Shown in pieces: positions 25,223-34,600 of a stretch of 40,667 nt of DNA. Within the stretch, counting starts at the first letter, position 1, and each line of letters starts with the position of its first letter. Under the pieces are notes generated by a model. The model was not told the origin of the DNA. It did not search any database and saw only the letters and a list, made by a program, of their open reading frames with translations. This DNA is from Ignavibacteria bacterium (GTDB lineage: Bacteria > Bacteroidota > Ignavibacteria > Ignavibacteriales > Ignavibacteriaceae). The DNA is taken from the NCBI GenBank assembly GCA_030693705.1, contig JAUYAB010000007.1, positions 1-40,667 on the forward strand, in the 5' to 3' direction. A program made the translations under genes and the position numbers.

Positions 25223-26770
25223 ATGCGAATTAAACCATTTCAAAATGAACCGCTTGTTGATTTCTCGAATCCTAAAAATGTAAAAAAGCAAAAGGATGCA
25301 CTTAAAACCGTCCGGCAGAACTTGGGGAAAACATACGAGCTGATTATCAACGGTAAAAAAATAAAAACCGACCAGACTTTTAACTCTTACAATCCTTCAA
25401 ACAAAGATGAAGTAATTGCCACATTTTACAAGGGGACAAAAGAATTAGCTGATTTTGCCATTGAAAGCGCTTACAAGACATTTCAAACTTGGAAAAACAC
25501 TTCCCCTTCAGAAAGAGCTAATTACTTATTTAAAGCCGCTGCGATAGCAAGAAAAAAACGGTTGGAAATTAACGCCTACATGGTTTTGGAAATTGGCAAA
25601 AACTTTGCTGAAGCTGATGCTGATACCGCCGAAGCAATCGACTTTCTCGATTTTTATGGACGCGAAATGCTACGTTATGCTGAAAAGCAACCGATAACTC
25701 CTGTTGCCGGTGAAAAGAATGAACTTGTTTACATCCCGCTTGGGGTTGGTGTAGCTGTACCGCCATGGAATTTTCCTTTCGCGATTTTAGTTGGAATGTC
25801 CTCGGCTGCAATTGTTACCGGGAATGCTGTTGTTCTTAAACCTTCAAGCGATACGCCGATGATGGGAAAAGTATTTTGTGATATTATGGAAGAAGCCGGT
25901 TTACCAAAAGGTGTATTGAACTTCTTGCCGGGTTCGGGTGGAGAAGTTGGTGATACTTTGGTTGGACATCCAAAAACACGATTTGTCTCTTTCACCGGTT
26001 CAATGGAAGTTGGAATTCACATCAATGAGTTGGCGGCAAAAGTTCAACCGGAACAAATCTGGCTAAAACGTGTTGTTGCCGAAATGGGTGGCAAAGATAC
26101 TATCATCGTTGATAGTGAAACCAATGTTGATACAGCAGTACAAGGTGTTGTTGCTTCAGCGTTTGGATTCCAAGGACAAAAATGTTCTGCTTGTTCCCGT
26201 GTTGTGGTTGATAAATCTATCTATAAATCTTTTGTTGAAAAATTGAAAACAGAAGTTGACAAAATTGAGGTTGGAGTAGCTGAAGAAAATTATCGTATGG
26301 GACCGGTCTCAAATGCAACCGCTGAAAGAAATATTCTTGGTTACATCGCTATCGGTAAAAAAGAAGGTAAACTTCTTTGTGGTGGCGAAAAAGCCGCAGG
26401 AAATGGATTTTATATAAAGCCAACGGTCTTTACCGATATAAAACCTTACGCTGTTATTTCACAAGAAGAAATTTTCGGTCCGGTGTTGGCTGTTATAAAA
26501 TCCAACAATTTTGATGATGCTTTAAAGATTGCAAATAATACAAGATATGGATTGACCGGTGCAGTATATACTAACAATCGCCAGAAACTTGAAAAAGCTA
26601 AAAAGGAGTTACTCATCGGGAATCTCTACTTTAACAGAAAATGCACCGGCGCTATGGTTGGAGGTCATCCGTTCGGCGGTTTTAATATGTCGGGAACCGA
26701 CTCTAAAGCCGGTGGAAGAGATTACTTACTTCTCTTTATGCAGGCTAAATTGATGAGCGAGAAAGTATAA
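25223..26770 (+). CDS. 1-Pyrroline-5-carboxylate dehydrogenase (RocA/PruA type)
   Basis: Oxidises pyrroline-5-carboxylate/glutamate semialdehyde to glutamate with NAD(P)+, the last step of proline and arginine breakdown. The 515 residues have the aldehyde dehydrogenase superfamily features: PWNFP with N183, FTGS (257-260), the general base E287 in AEMGGKD and the nucleophile C321 in FQGQKCSACSR. The latter block is characteristic of the P5C dehydrogenase branch. The C-terminal GAMVGGHPFGGFNMSGTDSKAGG also fits that branch. No PutA proline dehydrogenase domain is attached. It is read in the same direction as sucC, and glutamate carbon could enter the TCA cycle through 2-oxoglutarate. Confidence 0.92.
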   Translation: MRIKPFQNEPLVDFSNPKNVKKQKDALKTVRQNLGKTYELIINGKKIKTDQTFNSYNPSNKDEVIATFYKGTKELADFAIESAYKTFQTWKNTSPSERANYLFKAAAIARKKRLEINAYMVLEIGKNFAEADADTAEAIDFLDFYGREMLRYAEKQPITPVAGEKNELVYIPLGVGVAVPPWNFPFAILVGMSSAAIVTGNAVVLKPSSDTPMMGKVFCDIMEEAGLPKGVLNFLPGSGGEVGDTLVGHPKTRFVSFTGSMEVGIHINELAAKVQPEQIWLKRVVAEMGGKDTIIVDSETNVDTAVQGVVASAFGFQGQKCSACSRVVVDKSIYKSFVEKLKTEVDKIEVGVAEENYRMGPVSNATAERNILGYIAIGKKEGKLLCGGEKAAGNGFYIKPTVFTDIKPYAVISQEEIFGPVLAVIKSNNFDDALKIANNTRYGLTGAVYTNNRQKLEKAKKELLIGNLYFNRKCTGAMVGGHPFGGFNMSGTDSKAGGRDYLLLFMQAKLMSEKV

Positions 26771-26793
26771 AGGTTTATCAATCAAAAAATGTT

Positions 26794-26851
26794 TTCTTAA
26801 TCTTAATCATAATCTTACTACCTTCTGCGAGGGATTAAGAACAAGATTATG
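26794..26851 (+). repeat. Crossing inverted repeats between P5C dehydrogenase and sucC
   Basis: TTCTTAATC (26794-26802) is complementary to GATTAAGAA (26833-26841), and CATAATCTT (26808-26816) to AAGATTATG (26843-26851). The arms alternate, so the two stems are either exclusive or form a pseudoknot. Within it, TAATCT/TAATCA/TAATCT is a three-unit hexamer repeat (26798-26815). It could end transcription of the upstream gene or act as a leader structure for sucC, or be low-complexity sequence only. Confidence 0.35.
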
Positions 26852-26924
26852 AATAAGAATTGTCAATCTATTCTGCGTAATAGAAATACTAATTTTTTAA
26901 TTAAATAAAGGAATAAACAGAACA

Positions 26925-28139
26925 ATGAAAATTCATGAATATCAAGCAAAAGAATTATTGAAAAAATTCTCCGTTCCGGTGCAAGACGGATTTGCAATTA
27001 AGCATTTAGATGAATTTGAAAAGGCTATTCAGCAATTGAAAAGCCAGGGAATAAATCAATATGTAGTTAAATCTCAAATCCACGCCGGTGGTAGAGGAAA
27101 AGGAAAAGTTTATAATCCGGAAAACCGCAATGAAGTTATTCTTGAAGGTGGAGTAAAGTTTACAACATCAGTTGAAAAAGCCCGTGAATATGCTGAGAAA
27201 ATTCTAGGAAACCTTTTAGTGACCCATCAAACCGGAAGTGAAGGAAAGATCGTTAAAACTCTTTTTATTGCTGAAGGTTTGGATTATGTGAAAGAACTTT
27301 ATCTCGGAATTCTTCTCGATAGAACCGTTTCCCAAAACGTAATTATGGCTTCAACTGAAGGTGGCGTGGAGATTGAAAAAGTCGCTGCAGAAACCCCTGA
27401 AAAAATTATTAAAGTTTGGGTTGATCCTGCAATTGGACTTCAACCGTTTCAAACACGTGAGTTAGCATTTGCTCTTGGTCTAAGCGGAGATAATTTTAAG
27501 AATTTCCAAAAATTCATTAAACAACTCTATACTGCGTACGAGGCAACAGACGCTTCCCTTCTTGAAATTAATCCTTTAGTAATTACAAACGATAACAGAA
27601 TTGTCGCTCTCGATGCAAAAATGAATATTGACGACAATGCTCTTTTCCGTCATCCCGAAATTATGTCTTACAGAGATTTAGGCGAAGAAGATCCGCTTGA
27701 GATTGAAGCGTCAAAATATAATTTGAATTATATTAAACTTGACGGAAATGTTGGCTGTATGGTTAACGGCGCCGGACTCGCGATGGGAACGATGGATATT
27801 ATTAAACTTGCCGGTGGTGAACCTGCTAACTTTTTAGACGTCGGCGGTGGAGCAAATAAAGAAACGGTTGCTAATGGTTTCAAGATCATCCTTTCCGACC
27901 CGAATGTGAAAGCAATTTTGATTAACATCTTTGGTGGAATTGTCCGCTGCGACCGTGTTGCCGCCGGAGTTATCGACGCTACTAAAACGGTTAACGTTAC
28001 TATTCCCATTGTTGTAAGACTTGAAGGAACAAACGCAAAAGAAGCCGGAGTCCTTCTAAAAGAATCCGGTTTAAACTTTGAAGTTGCAACAACTCTAAAA
28101 GATGCTGCTGAAAAGGTTACAGCAATTTTGAAAAAGTAA
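26925..28139 (+). CDS. sucC: Succinyl-CoA synthetase (ADP/GDP-forming) beta subunit
   Basis: ATP-grasp beta subunit of the TCA-cycle enzyme that couples succinyl-CoA cleavage to nucleoside triphosphate formation. The 404 residues are slightly longer than the E. coli protein (388). MKIHEYQAKELLKKF, HAGGRGKGK, the LEINPL motif near 213, DAKMN near 228 and NIFGGIVRCDRVA near 330 are all present. An AAGGAATAA segment precedes the ATG. The alpha subunit gene (sucD) is not next to it, since a convergent secreted-protein gene follows, so it must lie elsewhere in the genome. Confidence 0.95.
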   Translation: MKIHEYQAKELLKKFSVPVQDGFAIKHLDEFEKAIQQLKSQGINQYVVKSQIHAGGRGKGKVYNPENRNEVILEGGVKFTTSVEKAREYAEKILGNLLVTHQTGSEGKIVKTLFIAEGLDYVKELYLGILLDRTVSQNVIMASTEGGVEIEKVAAETPEKIIKVWVDPAIGLQPFQTRELAFALGLSGDNFKNFQKFIKQLYTAYEATDASLLEINPLVITNDNRIVALDAKMNIDDNALFRHPEIMSYRDLGEEDPLEIEASKYNLNYIKLDGNVGCMVNGAGLAMGTMDIIKLAGGEPANFLDVGGGANKETVANGFKIILSDPNVKAILINIFGGIVRCDRVAAGVIDATKTVNVTIPIVVRLEGTNAKEAGVLLKESGLNFEVATTLKDAAEKVTAILKK

Positions 28140-28151
28140 TGTATTTATCCC

Positions 28152-28197
28152 AACCTTCGAGGTTAAGTAACCAAATCAGCCCGAGACCTCGAAGGTT
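28152..28197. terminator. Bidirectional hairpin terminator between sucC and the kelch gene
   Basis: A perfect 12-base inverted repeat (AACCTTCGAGGT at 28152-28163, ACCTCGAAGGTT at 28186-28197) sits between two convergent genes and is followed by TTTTC on the plus strand. A relative of it lies after another T9SS gene at 35254-35303. Confidence 0.6.
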
Positions 28198-28209
28198 TTC
28201 CTCATTAAC

Positions 28210-28932
28210 TCACTTCATCAATACAAATTTCTTCGTCTCTACAAAACTATCTCCGCCGTAGGAGGATAGAAGTTGATAGTAATAACCTCCGCTTGCCAAT
28301 TGCTGACTGCCGACTGCCGACTGAAACACTACCTCATGCGTTCCTGCCGACTGGTTTTCATTCACCAAAGTAGCTACTTCATTCCCAAGTACATCAAAAA
28401 CTTTAAGTGTTACAAAACTGTAAACTGGCAACTGATAACTGATTACCGTACTTGGATTAAATGGATTTGGATAGTTCTGATACAGCGCAAACTCCATAGG
28501 AATTGCGTAAACATTAACTTCAACCTCGCTACTGTAACTGAATCCACCGTTGTTGTCTATTTGTTTTAGCCGGTAAGAATATTTTCCGGGAATTACTGTT
28601 TCATCTATAAACGAATATTCTTTTGTAGAATTGCTATTTCCACTTCCCTGCACAAATCCAATTTTCTCCCACATGTTTTGCGACTGACTACCGACCGAAG
28701 ACTGTATACCGCTAACTTTCCTTTCTATTTCGAATCCATAATTATTCACTTCCGTAACAGTTTTCCATTTCAATTCCGTGCAGTTCATTTTACATATTAC
28801 TTTGAACGTTGATAATTCAACCGGCAATGCATAATCACCTCCGCCGAACGTCCATGTTTCGTCATTCCTACTATCTGTAAAACCACCGAAAAGGACAAGA
28901 TAACCAGAGCCGTCCATTGTCGAGGGTGCCAT
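28210..28932 (-). pseudogene. Broken kelch/T9SS protein, C-terminal part
   Basis: This is the in-frame continuation of the kelch gene at 28939-29823 behind a TAG stop at 28939-28941. It begins with the rest of the last kelch motif (GSGYLVLFGGFTDSRNDETWTF), then an Fn3-like domain (LPVELSTF... LKWKTVTEVNNYGFEIERK), and ends with a T9SS type A sorting domain (FALYQNYPNPFNPSTVISYQ... KKFVLMK). It has no signal peptide of its own, so if translated from the ATG at 28932 it would stay in the cytoplasm. The two segments share one reading frame and one repeat unit, so a single original gene of about 537 codons (28210-29823) is the best reading. Confidence 0.8.
28303..28323 (-). repeat. Heptanucleotide repeat inside the sorting-domain coding sequence
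   Basis: Three consecutive heptamers on the plus strand, CTGACTG, CCGACTG, CCGACTG, encode the extra residues AVGSQQ in the T9SS domain. A second run with the same NNGACTG theme occurs at 28684-28704 in the same gene. The copies keep the reading frame because 21 bases equal seven codons. Confidence 0.6.
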
Positions 28933-28938
28933 CCCAGC

Positions 28939-29823
28939 CTATGCGCGAGCGGACGGAGCAGTACTATTATTATCCTGAGTCCAGGTATTTTCACTCTCAT
29001 CATATATCCAGGTTATGTCTGAGCGATATCCATTGGTTTTTACGCCGCCAAAAAGTAATACTTTATCTCCACCCATATAAGCCGAAGACGATTCAAACAG
29101 TTTTAAATCATCTGAGGAAGTTTTAAGTATCCACGTGTTATTGCTTAGATCATAAATATTCGTTCCCCCATAGGATCCATCACTGGTGGCGCCTCCGTGC
29201 CAGAGTATTTTTGTCCCGCCGATATAACACATCGAATGGTCTTGTATGACAATTGAAGCGTCGGCTTTTTGAGTCCAGGTGTTTGTAGTCAGATCATAGT
29301 GCCAGGTATCTTGCCTTTTACCACCATCGTAATCGACTCCACCCAATAAGATTACATCATCGTTACCGGCGTAAGCCATCGCATGAGCAGCGCGATGATA
29401 TGGGTGATCGCCACCGCCTTCAGCTAGAATTTTGAGCGTCCATGTTCCTGTATTATTGCTTGAATTATAACTAAACAGCCATGTATCGCCTAATTTCGCG
29501 TAAGAATTTTTTCCGCCAAATAATATAGCCTGATTGTTGCCGATATACGCCATCCCGGTTTCGCTTCGCACACCCGGAGGTGTATCAATAGAAAGTTGGG
29601 TCCAGGTATTTGAATTTACATCGTACACCCACGTGTCTTGTAAATATGATGATCCGTCATAACCTCCAAACAAAAGAACCCTGCCACTACTAATGTAACA
29701 CATGGCGTGTTCATTCCTTGCAGTTGGTTTTGTTGAAGGATTTTTTTGTACCCAATCATCCCCTGCTGATAATTTGGGACTTATAATTACCATTAATAAA
29801 AAGAGAGTAAAATAAATTTTCAT
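28939..29823 (-). CDS. Broken kelch-repeat T9SS protein, N-terminal part
   Basis: 294 residues with a signal peptide (KIYFTLFLLMVIISPKLSAG), then about five and a half kelch motifs of the pattern M-x-Y-x-G...-LLFGG...-D-TW-Y (for example HAMCYISSGRVLLFGGYDG and GMAYIGNNQAILFGGKN). They would build most of a beta-propeller. The frame stops at TAG (28939-28941) exactly inside the conserved start of the sixth motif (PSARA-stop-AGMA) and continues in the same frame downstream. AGAGGTG precedes the ATG. Without the downstream sorting domain this product would reach the periplasm but could not be exported by T9SS. A CAG or GAG codon changed by one base would explain the stop. Confidence 0.85.
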   Translation of the reverse strand: MKIYFTLFLLMVIISPKLSAGDDWVQKNPSTKPTARNEHAMCYISSGRVLLFGGYDGSSYLQDTWVYDVNSNTWTQLSIDTPPGVRSETGMAYIGNNQAILFGGKNSYAKLGDTWLFSYNSSNNTGTWTLKILAEGGGDHPYHRAAHAMAYAGNDDVILLGGVDYDGGKRQDTWHYDLTTNTWTQKADASIVIQDHSMCYIGGTKILWHGGATSDGSYGGTNIYDLSNNTWILKTSSDDLKLFESSSAYMGGDKVLLFGGVKTNGYRSDITWIYDESENTWTQDNNSTAPSARA

Positions 29824-29862
29824 TTAACACCTCTCAAGTTTGGTTAGTGAGAACTCGCGCCA

Positions 29863-29903
29863 TTTCTGATTTTATTTCAGCATGTAAGTGAAAAAATCAG
29901 AAA
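29863..29903 (-). terminator. Inverted repeat after the GLUG protein gene
   Basis: Perfect 11-base arms, TTTCTGATTTT (29863-29873) and AAAATCAGAAA (29893-29903), lie downstream of the 29949-31604 gene and upstream of the kelch gene. The arms are rich in A/T and no separate T-run follows, so termination is plausible but not certain. Confidence 0.45.
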
Positions 29904-29948
29904 GGTTGTTATTATTTAAAGGAACGTTATCAAGCGTACAAATACATC

Positions 29949-31604
29949 CTATTTCATCAGCATGCACTTCATTATTTTCGTAGACTGACTACTTTCCAAT
30001 CGATAGAAATACAAACCGGAAGAAAGATTTGATGCGTTGAACTTTGCTTGATGTACAATTCCAGCTTCCACTTTTTTATTTACCAATGTTGTCACTTCAC
30101 GTCCGAGGATATCAAAAATTGTGAGCTTAGCTAATCCGGTTCCTGCAAGTGTGAACTCAATTGTCGTTACCGGATTAAAGGGATTAGGATAATTCTGATA
30201 CAACGCAAACTCCATAGGAATTGCGTAAACATTAACTTCAATCTCTCTGCTGTAACAGCATCTGCCATCGTTATCTATTTGATTTAGCCGGTATCTGAAT
30301 ATTCCTTCTGTTGGTTTATCGTGTGTAAAAGAATATTTTTTTGGTGAATTACTATTTCCATGTCCTTCAACAAATCCAATATTCTCCCAACTATTTTGCA
30401 TCTGACTGCCGACAGAAGACTGTAGACTGCTAACTTTCCTTTCTATTTCAAATCCATAATTATTTACTTCCGTTGCAGTTTGCCAATTTAGGGTGACATT
30501 GTTTTCTGAAACTGTGGCTGTGAATGATGTTAGCTCAACGGGCAATGGAGTTGCTCCTGTTAAATTTGGATATCCATCGTTAATACCAGCATCCATATAC
30601 CATATAGATGGACTCCATCCAGCATTAAGAAAAGTAGATTGGATTTTCATCTCCGTTGTGGTTTTACCGGTACCTGTACTACTGGAGGATGTTCCAGAAG
30701 TCTGAGTATCCCAAAAAGAGTTATTGACAGTTCCACTATTTGATCTATTGAAACCGGCAATACTGGTACCCGACACGCTTCCTGTACTGTAACAATTATT
30801 AATTGTCGCGGAATTAACATCCACAAAGCCGGAAACTTCACTGTTACTACCATTTCCTGTAACACTTCCTCTGCTGTAGCAATTTACTATTTCACCCAAT
30901 GAAAAAACACCAATAAAACCACCAACATAACCTCTTCCTTGAATTCCGCCCGTACTATAACATTCACTAATAGTAGTACCGCTGCCTGCATCACTAAATC
31001 CTACTAATCCCCCCGTATAGGAACCACTATAACCGCAGGCACCTCCTTGTACCGATGCACTACTATAACAATTCGTTATGTTAGCACCATACCAAATATA
31101 TCCAACCAGCCCACCAACCTGATCGAACCAGGCAGTTACCGAACCTGTAGTATAACAGTTTTCAATCGTCATAGAAGTTCCATCCTTTGACCCCACCAGC
31201 CCTCCAACAATACTTTGCCCATATACATATACTCCTGTCAGTCCAAGGTTTTTAATAGTACACGCATTAACGGAACCAAAGAAACCTATATTGTTATTTG
31301 ACGGCCAATTAACACTCAGAGAACTTATTGTGTGATTTTGTCCATCATAACTACCTGTAAACTTAGTGGAAGAGTTTCCAATTGGGGACCAATTGCCTAT
31401 TGCGGAAGCATTAATATCGGCAGTCTGAATAAAATAAGCACCCCAATCTCCGGAAGTAGCACTTAATGTAGACAAGTCTGTGGAATTAGCGATCTGATAC
31501 GGATCACCGGAAGTACCGGTTCCGCCACTGTAGGTTCCAGCATAAACAACAGAGACATTTAATGCAAACATTACAAGGACATATATAAATGTAATTTTTT
31601 TCAT
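29949..31604 (-). CDS. GLUG-repeat T9SS-secreted protein
   Basis: 551 residues: signal peptide (IYVLVMFALNVSVVYAG), a series of GLUG-type repeats (about 105-300) of the form GGLVG...I-x-NCYSTGSV, an Fn3-like domain (LPVELTSFTATVSENNVTLNWQTATEVNNYGFEIERK) and a C-terminal T9SS type A sorting domain (QNYPNPFNPVTTIEF... KIMKCMLMK). GLUG repeats are found in bacterial surface adhesins and peptidase-like proteins. This copy has no catalytic domain, so adhesion or matrix binding is likely. GGAG lies six bases before the ATG. The Fn3 and sorting regions are nearly identical in DNA to those of the kelch gene. Confidence 0.88.
   Translation of the reverse strand: MKKITFIYVLVMFALNVSVVYAGTYSGGTGTSGDPYQIANSTDLSTLSATSGDWGAYFIQTADINASAIGNWSPIGNSSTKFTGSYDGQNHTISSLSVNWPSNNNIGFFGSVNACTIKNLGLTGVYVYGQSIVGGLVGSKDGTSMTIENCYTTGSVTAWFDQVGGLVGYIWYGANITNCYSSASVQGGACGYSGSYTGGLVGFSDAGSGTTISECYSTGGIQGRGYVGGFIGVFSLGEIVNCYSRGSVTGNGSNSEVSGFVDVNSATINNCYSTGSVSGTSIAGFNRSNSGTVNNSFWDTQTSGTSSSSTGTGKTTTEMKIQSTFLNAGWSPSIWYMDAGINDGYPNLTGATPLPVELTSFTATVSENNVTLNWQTATEVNNYGFEIERKVSSLQSSVGSQMQNSWENIGFVEGHGNSNSPKKYSFTHDKPTEGIFRYRLNQIDNDGRCCYSREIEVNVYAIPMEFALYQNYPNPFNPVTTIEFTLAGTGLAKLTIFDILGREVTTLVNKKVEAGIVHQAKFNASNLSSGLYFYRLESSQSTKIMKCMLMK
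30402..30429 (-). repeat. Heptanucleotide repeat in the GLUG protein gene
   Basis: Plus-strand heptamers CTGACTG, CCGACAG, AAGACTG, TAGACTG follow one another and encode SSLQSSVGSQ between the two halves of the Fn3-like domain. The same site in the 1034-residue neighbour has no such insert. Confidence 0.55.
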
Positions 31605-31658
31605 GTTGGCTCCAATTATTATTTGTTGATTATCTTTAAATGAGATATTTCCTCTTTA

Positions 31659-34600
31659 TCACTTCATCAATATTAACTTTTTTACTAATGTGTTGTTTTT
31701 ACTCTCCAAGCGATAGAAATACAAACCTGACGCGAGGTTACCAGCATCGAGAATTGCCTGATATAAAATTCCGGCTCTCAGTTCTCCATTCATCAATGTT
31801 GCCACTTCACATCCAAGGATATTAAATACTCTCAATATAGCGACACCATCCTCCGCAAGTGTGAAACCGATTGTTGTCATCGGATTAAATGGATTTGGAT
31901 AATTCTGAAACAGTTCAAAAGTAGAAGGTAACAAGCTGCAAGTAACTTCAACAACATTTGAGTATGAGAATGACCCATCAATATCTATTTGCTTAAGGCG
32001 ATATTTAACTATTCCGTTCGATGGATTTTGATCAGTGAATGAATAATATTTTGGCGAGTTGCTGTTTCCGTGTCCTTCAAGAAAACCAATCTTCTTCCAG
32101 TCACTTTCCCATTTCTCTTCTCTACTTTCAACTTCAAACCCATAACTATTTACTTCCGTTGCAGTTTGCCAATTTAATTCTACTTTGTTATTCCTAACAT
32201 TTGAAGTGAAAGATGTGAGTTCGACCGGTAAAGGATTAGCATCTGTGCTTCCAACACCAAATTCAGAGAAACTTGTTAGACCCGTTCGATGTAAGACCGG
32301 AGATGCATTACTACCCGTTCCTGCAGCATGAGTTCCGGCTAATGTCCAAGCTCCTCCTGTATTCCGTTTCAGAATTCTTAAAGTTGTGTAATCTGAAACA
32401 CCGCTAAATCCATCTGCATTTATTTCTAGATTGTATGTTCCATCGGTTAAACCATCCGCAGTTGTTAAAGTCCAGTAACCATTCGTACCTGCATTTACAA
32501 TCGATGTCCCTCCATCATCAAGAGGTAATCCGCTCGCGCCGGGGTCACTTGCAGTGAAAAAAGTTGTTATTGTTCCGCCCGATGAGGGTGCGGAAGTAAA
32601 ACTAATGCTTGCGGGTCTATAATTACTCGCCGTTCCGATTGGGAAAACAACATCACTTACGGTTACATTCGAAAACCATCGCTTGAAGTTGCCGAGTACT
32701 GTTCCCGCAGTTCTTGAAAGTGTTCCGGGTGATGAGGTACTTGTACCTAAAGTTAAAGTATTACTTCCCGTACTTATATTTCCGCTCGTCATCGTAAGCG
32801 TTCCGGCAGTAGTTAAATTTGAGGTTAAAGTAACGCCGGCGCTATTATTCGAAGTAAAATTATTTACTTGAGAAGGGAGTCCATTCCCGGTAACTTGTGC
32901 CGATGTTCCGTTGTATGTGTAATTTGCGCCGGTAGAAAAAGTACGGGTTCCCGAACTTTGGATATTTCCGCTGCTTCCGGATGAAGTGATTCCATCCGCA
33001 GAGCCGATTATTAATGTTGAGCCGGATGCATTTGTAAAATTACCGCTGCCGGAAAAAATGTTTGTTCCGCAATCCAATGTTCCATTATTAGTAAAGGTTG
33101 ATGCAGCAGTTGAAAAATTTCTCCCATTTCTTAAAGTAAAACTCTTGCTTGCGCTATTTGTGGCAAAATTGGCTAGTGCGTTAACATCACCGGTATTATT
33201 TAATATTTGTGAGGAAGCACCATCAAGTATTATCGCAGCATTATTTGTCACAATATTGGCACTGTTAAATTTTAGCGTACCCAGTACATTATAAGTTCCG
33301 TTTGTGAGTGTATTGGAAGAAAAATTGCTGAAGGTTCCGGAAATATTGACAGTTCCTAAATCAATCTGCATTGTGCCGGTGTTGTTAAGTATAATTCCTG
33401 AAAGTGCAGTAATGCCGCTTCCTGCAGATTTCTTAAACGTTCCGGTATTGTTGAAAGTAATTTCATTTCCACCACCACCATCGTAATAAACCCCGGCATC
33501 ATTTTGTATATCAAAAGTTGCCCCTGCTAGATTATCAAATATAGATCCCGCACCACCATAAATATGTCCACTTCCAGTCCATATTGTGGTTCCATTGTTA
33601 TAAATTCTACCAAATCTAAAACTCTTATTTGATATTCCACTTATGTTGAGAAATCCGCCGGAGGAAATAGTTAAAGAAGTAGTTGCTAAAGAGCCTGTCG
33701 AACTCCAATTCATGGTACCATCAACTGTAAGTTTACCGCTTCCGCCAAGATTACCGCTGGAAAAGTTAAATGTAATTGTGGAAGCTATAGTTGCACCATT
33801 AGTTGTACCCGTAAAATTCACTGTCCCACCGGTAACTTGAGCTGTTCCACTACCGGTTAATGAAGCCCCTTCACCGATGGAATGAGTCTCCGCAAAGCTC
33901 AAGGTTTTTCCGCTTGAAATTGAAAAGGAACCGGTATGTGTTCCTCCTCCACTTAGCGCAAGAGTTCCAGTTTGAACCTCAACTGTGCCGGTATTATTAA
34001 ATGTAGTACTGGTAAAAGTGGTTGTTCCACTGCCTGTAGATTTCCTAAAAGTACCGGCATTATTGAAAGTAATTCCACCTCCGCCGCCGTAATCATAATA
34101 GATACTTGCATCATTTAAAGCATTAAAAATTCCCCCGGATTGGTTCACAAAATAATTTGAACCTCCACGAATAGCCCCGGTTCCAGTCCAATTTATTGTT
34201 CCGGAATTATAAATACTTCCTCCGCTATAGCGAAAAGATTTAGCTTCGCTACCGCTGATATTTAGTATACCAGTCGAACTTATTGCAGTAGAATGGGTAG
34301 ATATTTCACTGTAAACACTACTATTATCATTACTCCAATTCATAGTTCCGTTGATAACGGCAGTTTCGCCTGTTGCGTTTGTATATAAATTTCCGGCAAG
34401 AGCAAATGTTCCATTCACAGTCAAATCATCCCCGTCTCCATTGGCAATGTATAATGAAACTCCGGAGTTAACGGTCAAAGTCCCTCCGGATGCAACTACA
34501 ACCTGATCAACGGTAATTCCAGAGGTTATTGTAATATTACCACCAGATCCAATTGTGATAAGCCCATTTGCGCTTGTAGGTGAACTACCGGCTTCAACCC

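Noticed and set aside
28939-28941. TAG in the kelch gene as a genome-wide recoded codon
   Set aside because: purD and glcF end with TAG at the expected family lengths, so the codon is a stop in this organism. A local mutation or sequencing error is more likely.
30402-30429. Heptamer repeats as a CRISPR array
   Set aside because: Units are seven bases with no unique spacers, lie inside coding sequence, and no cas gene is in the window.
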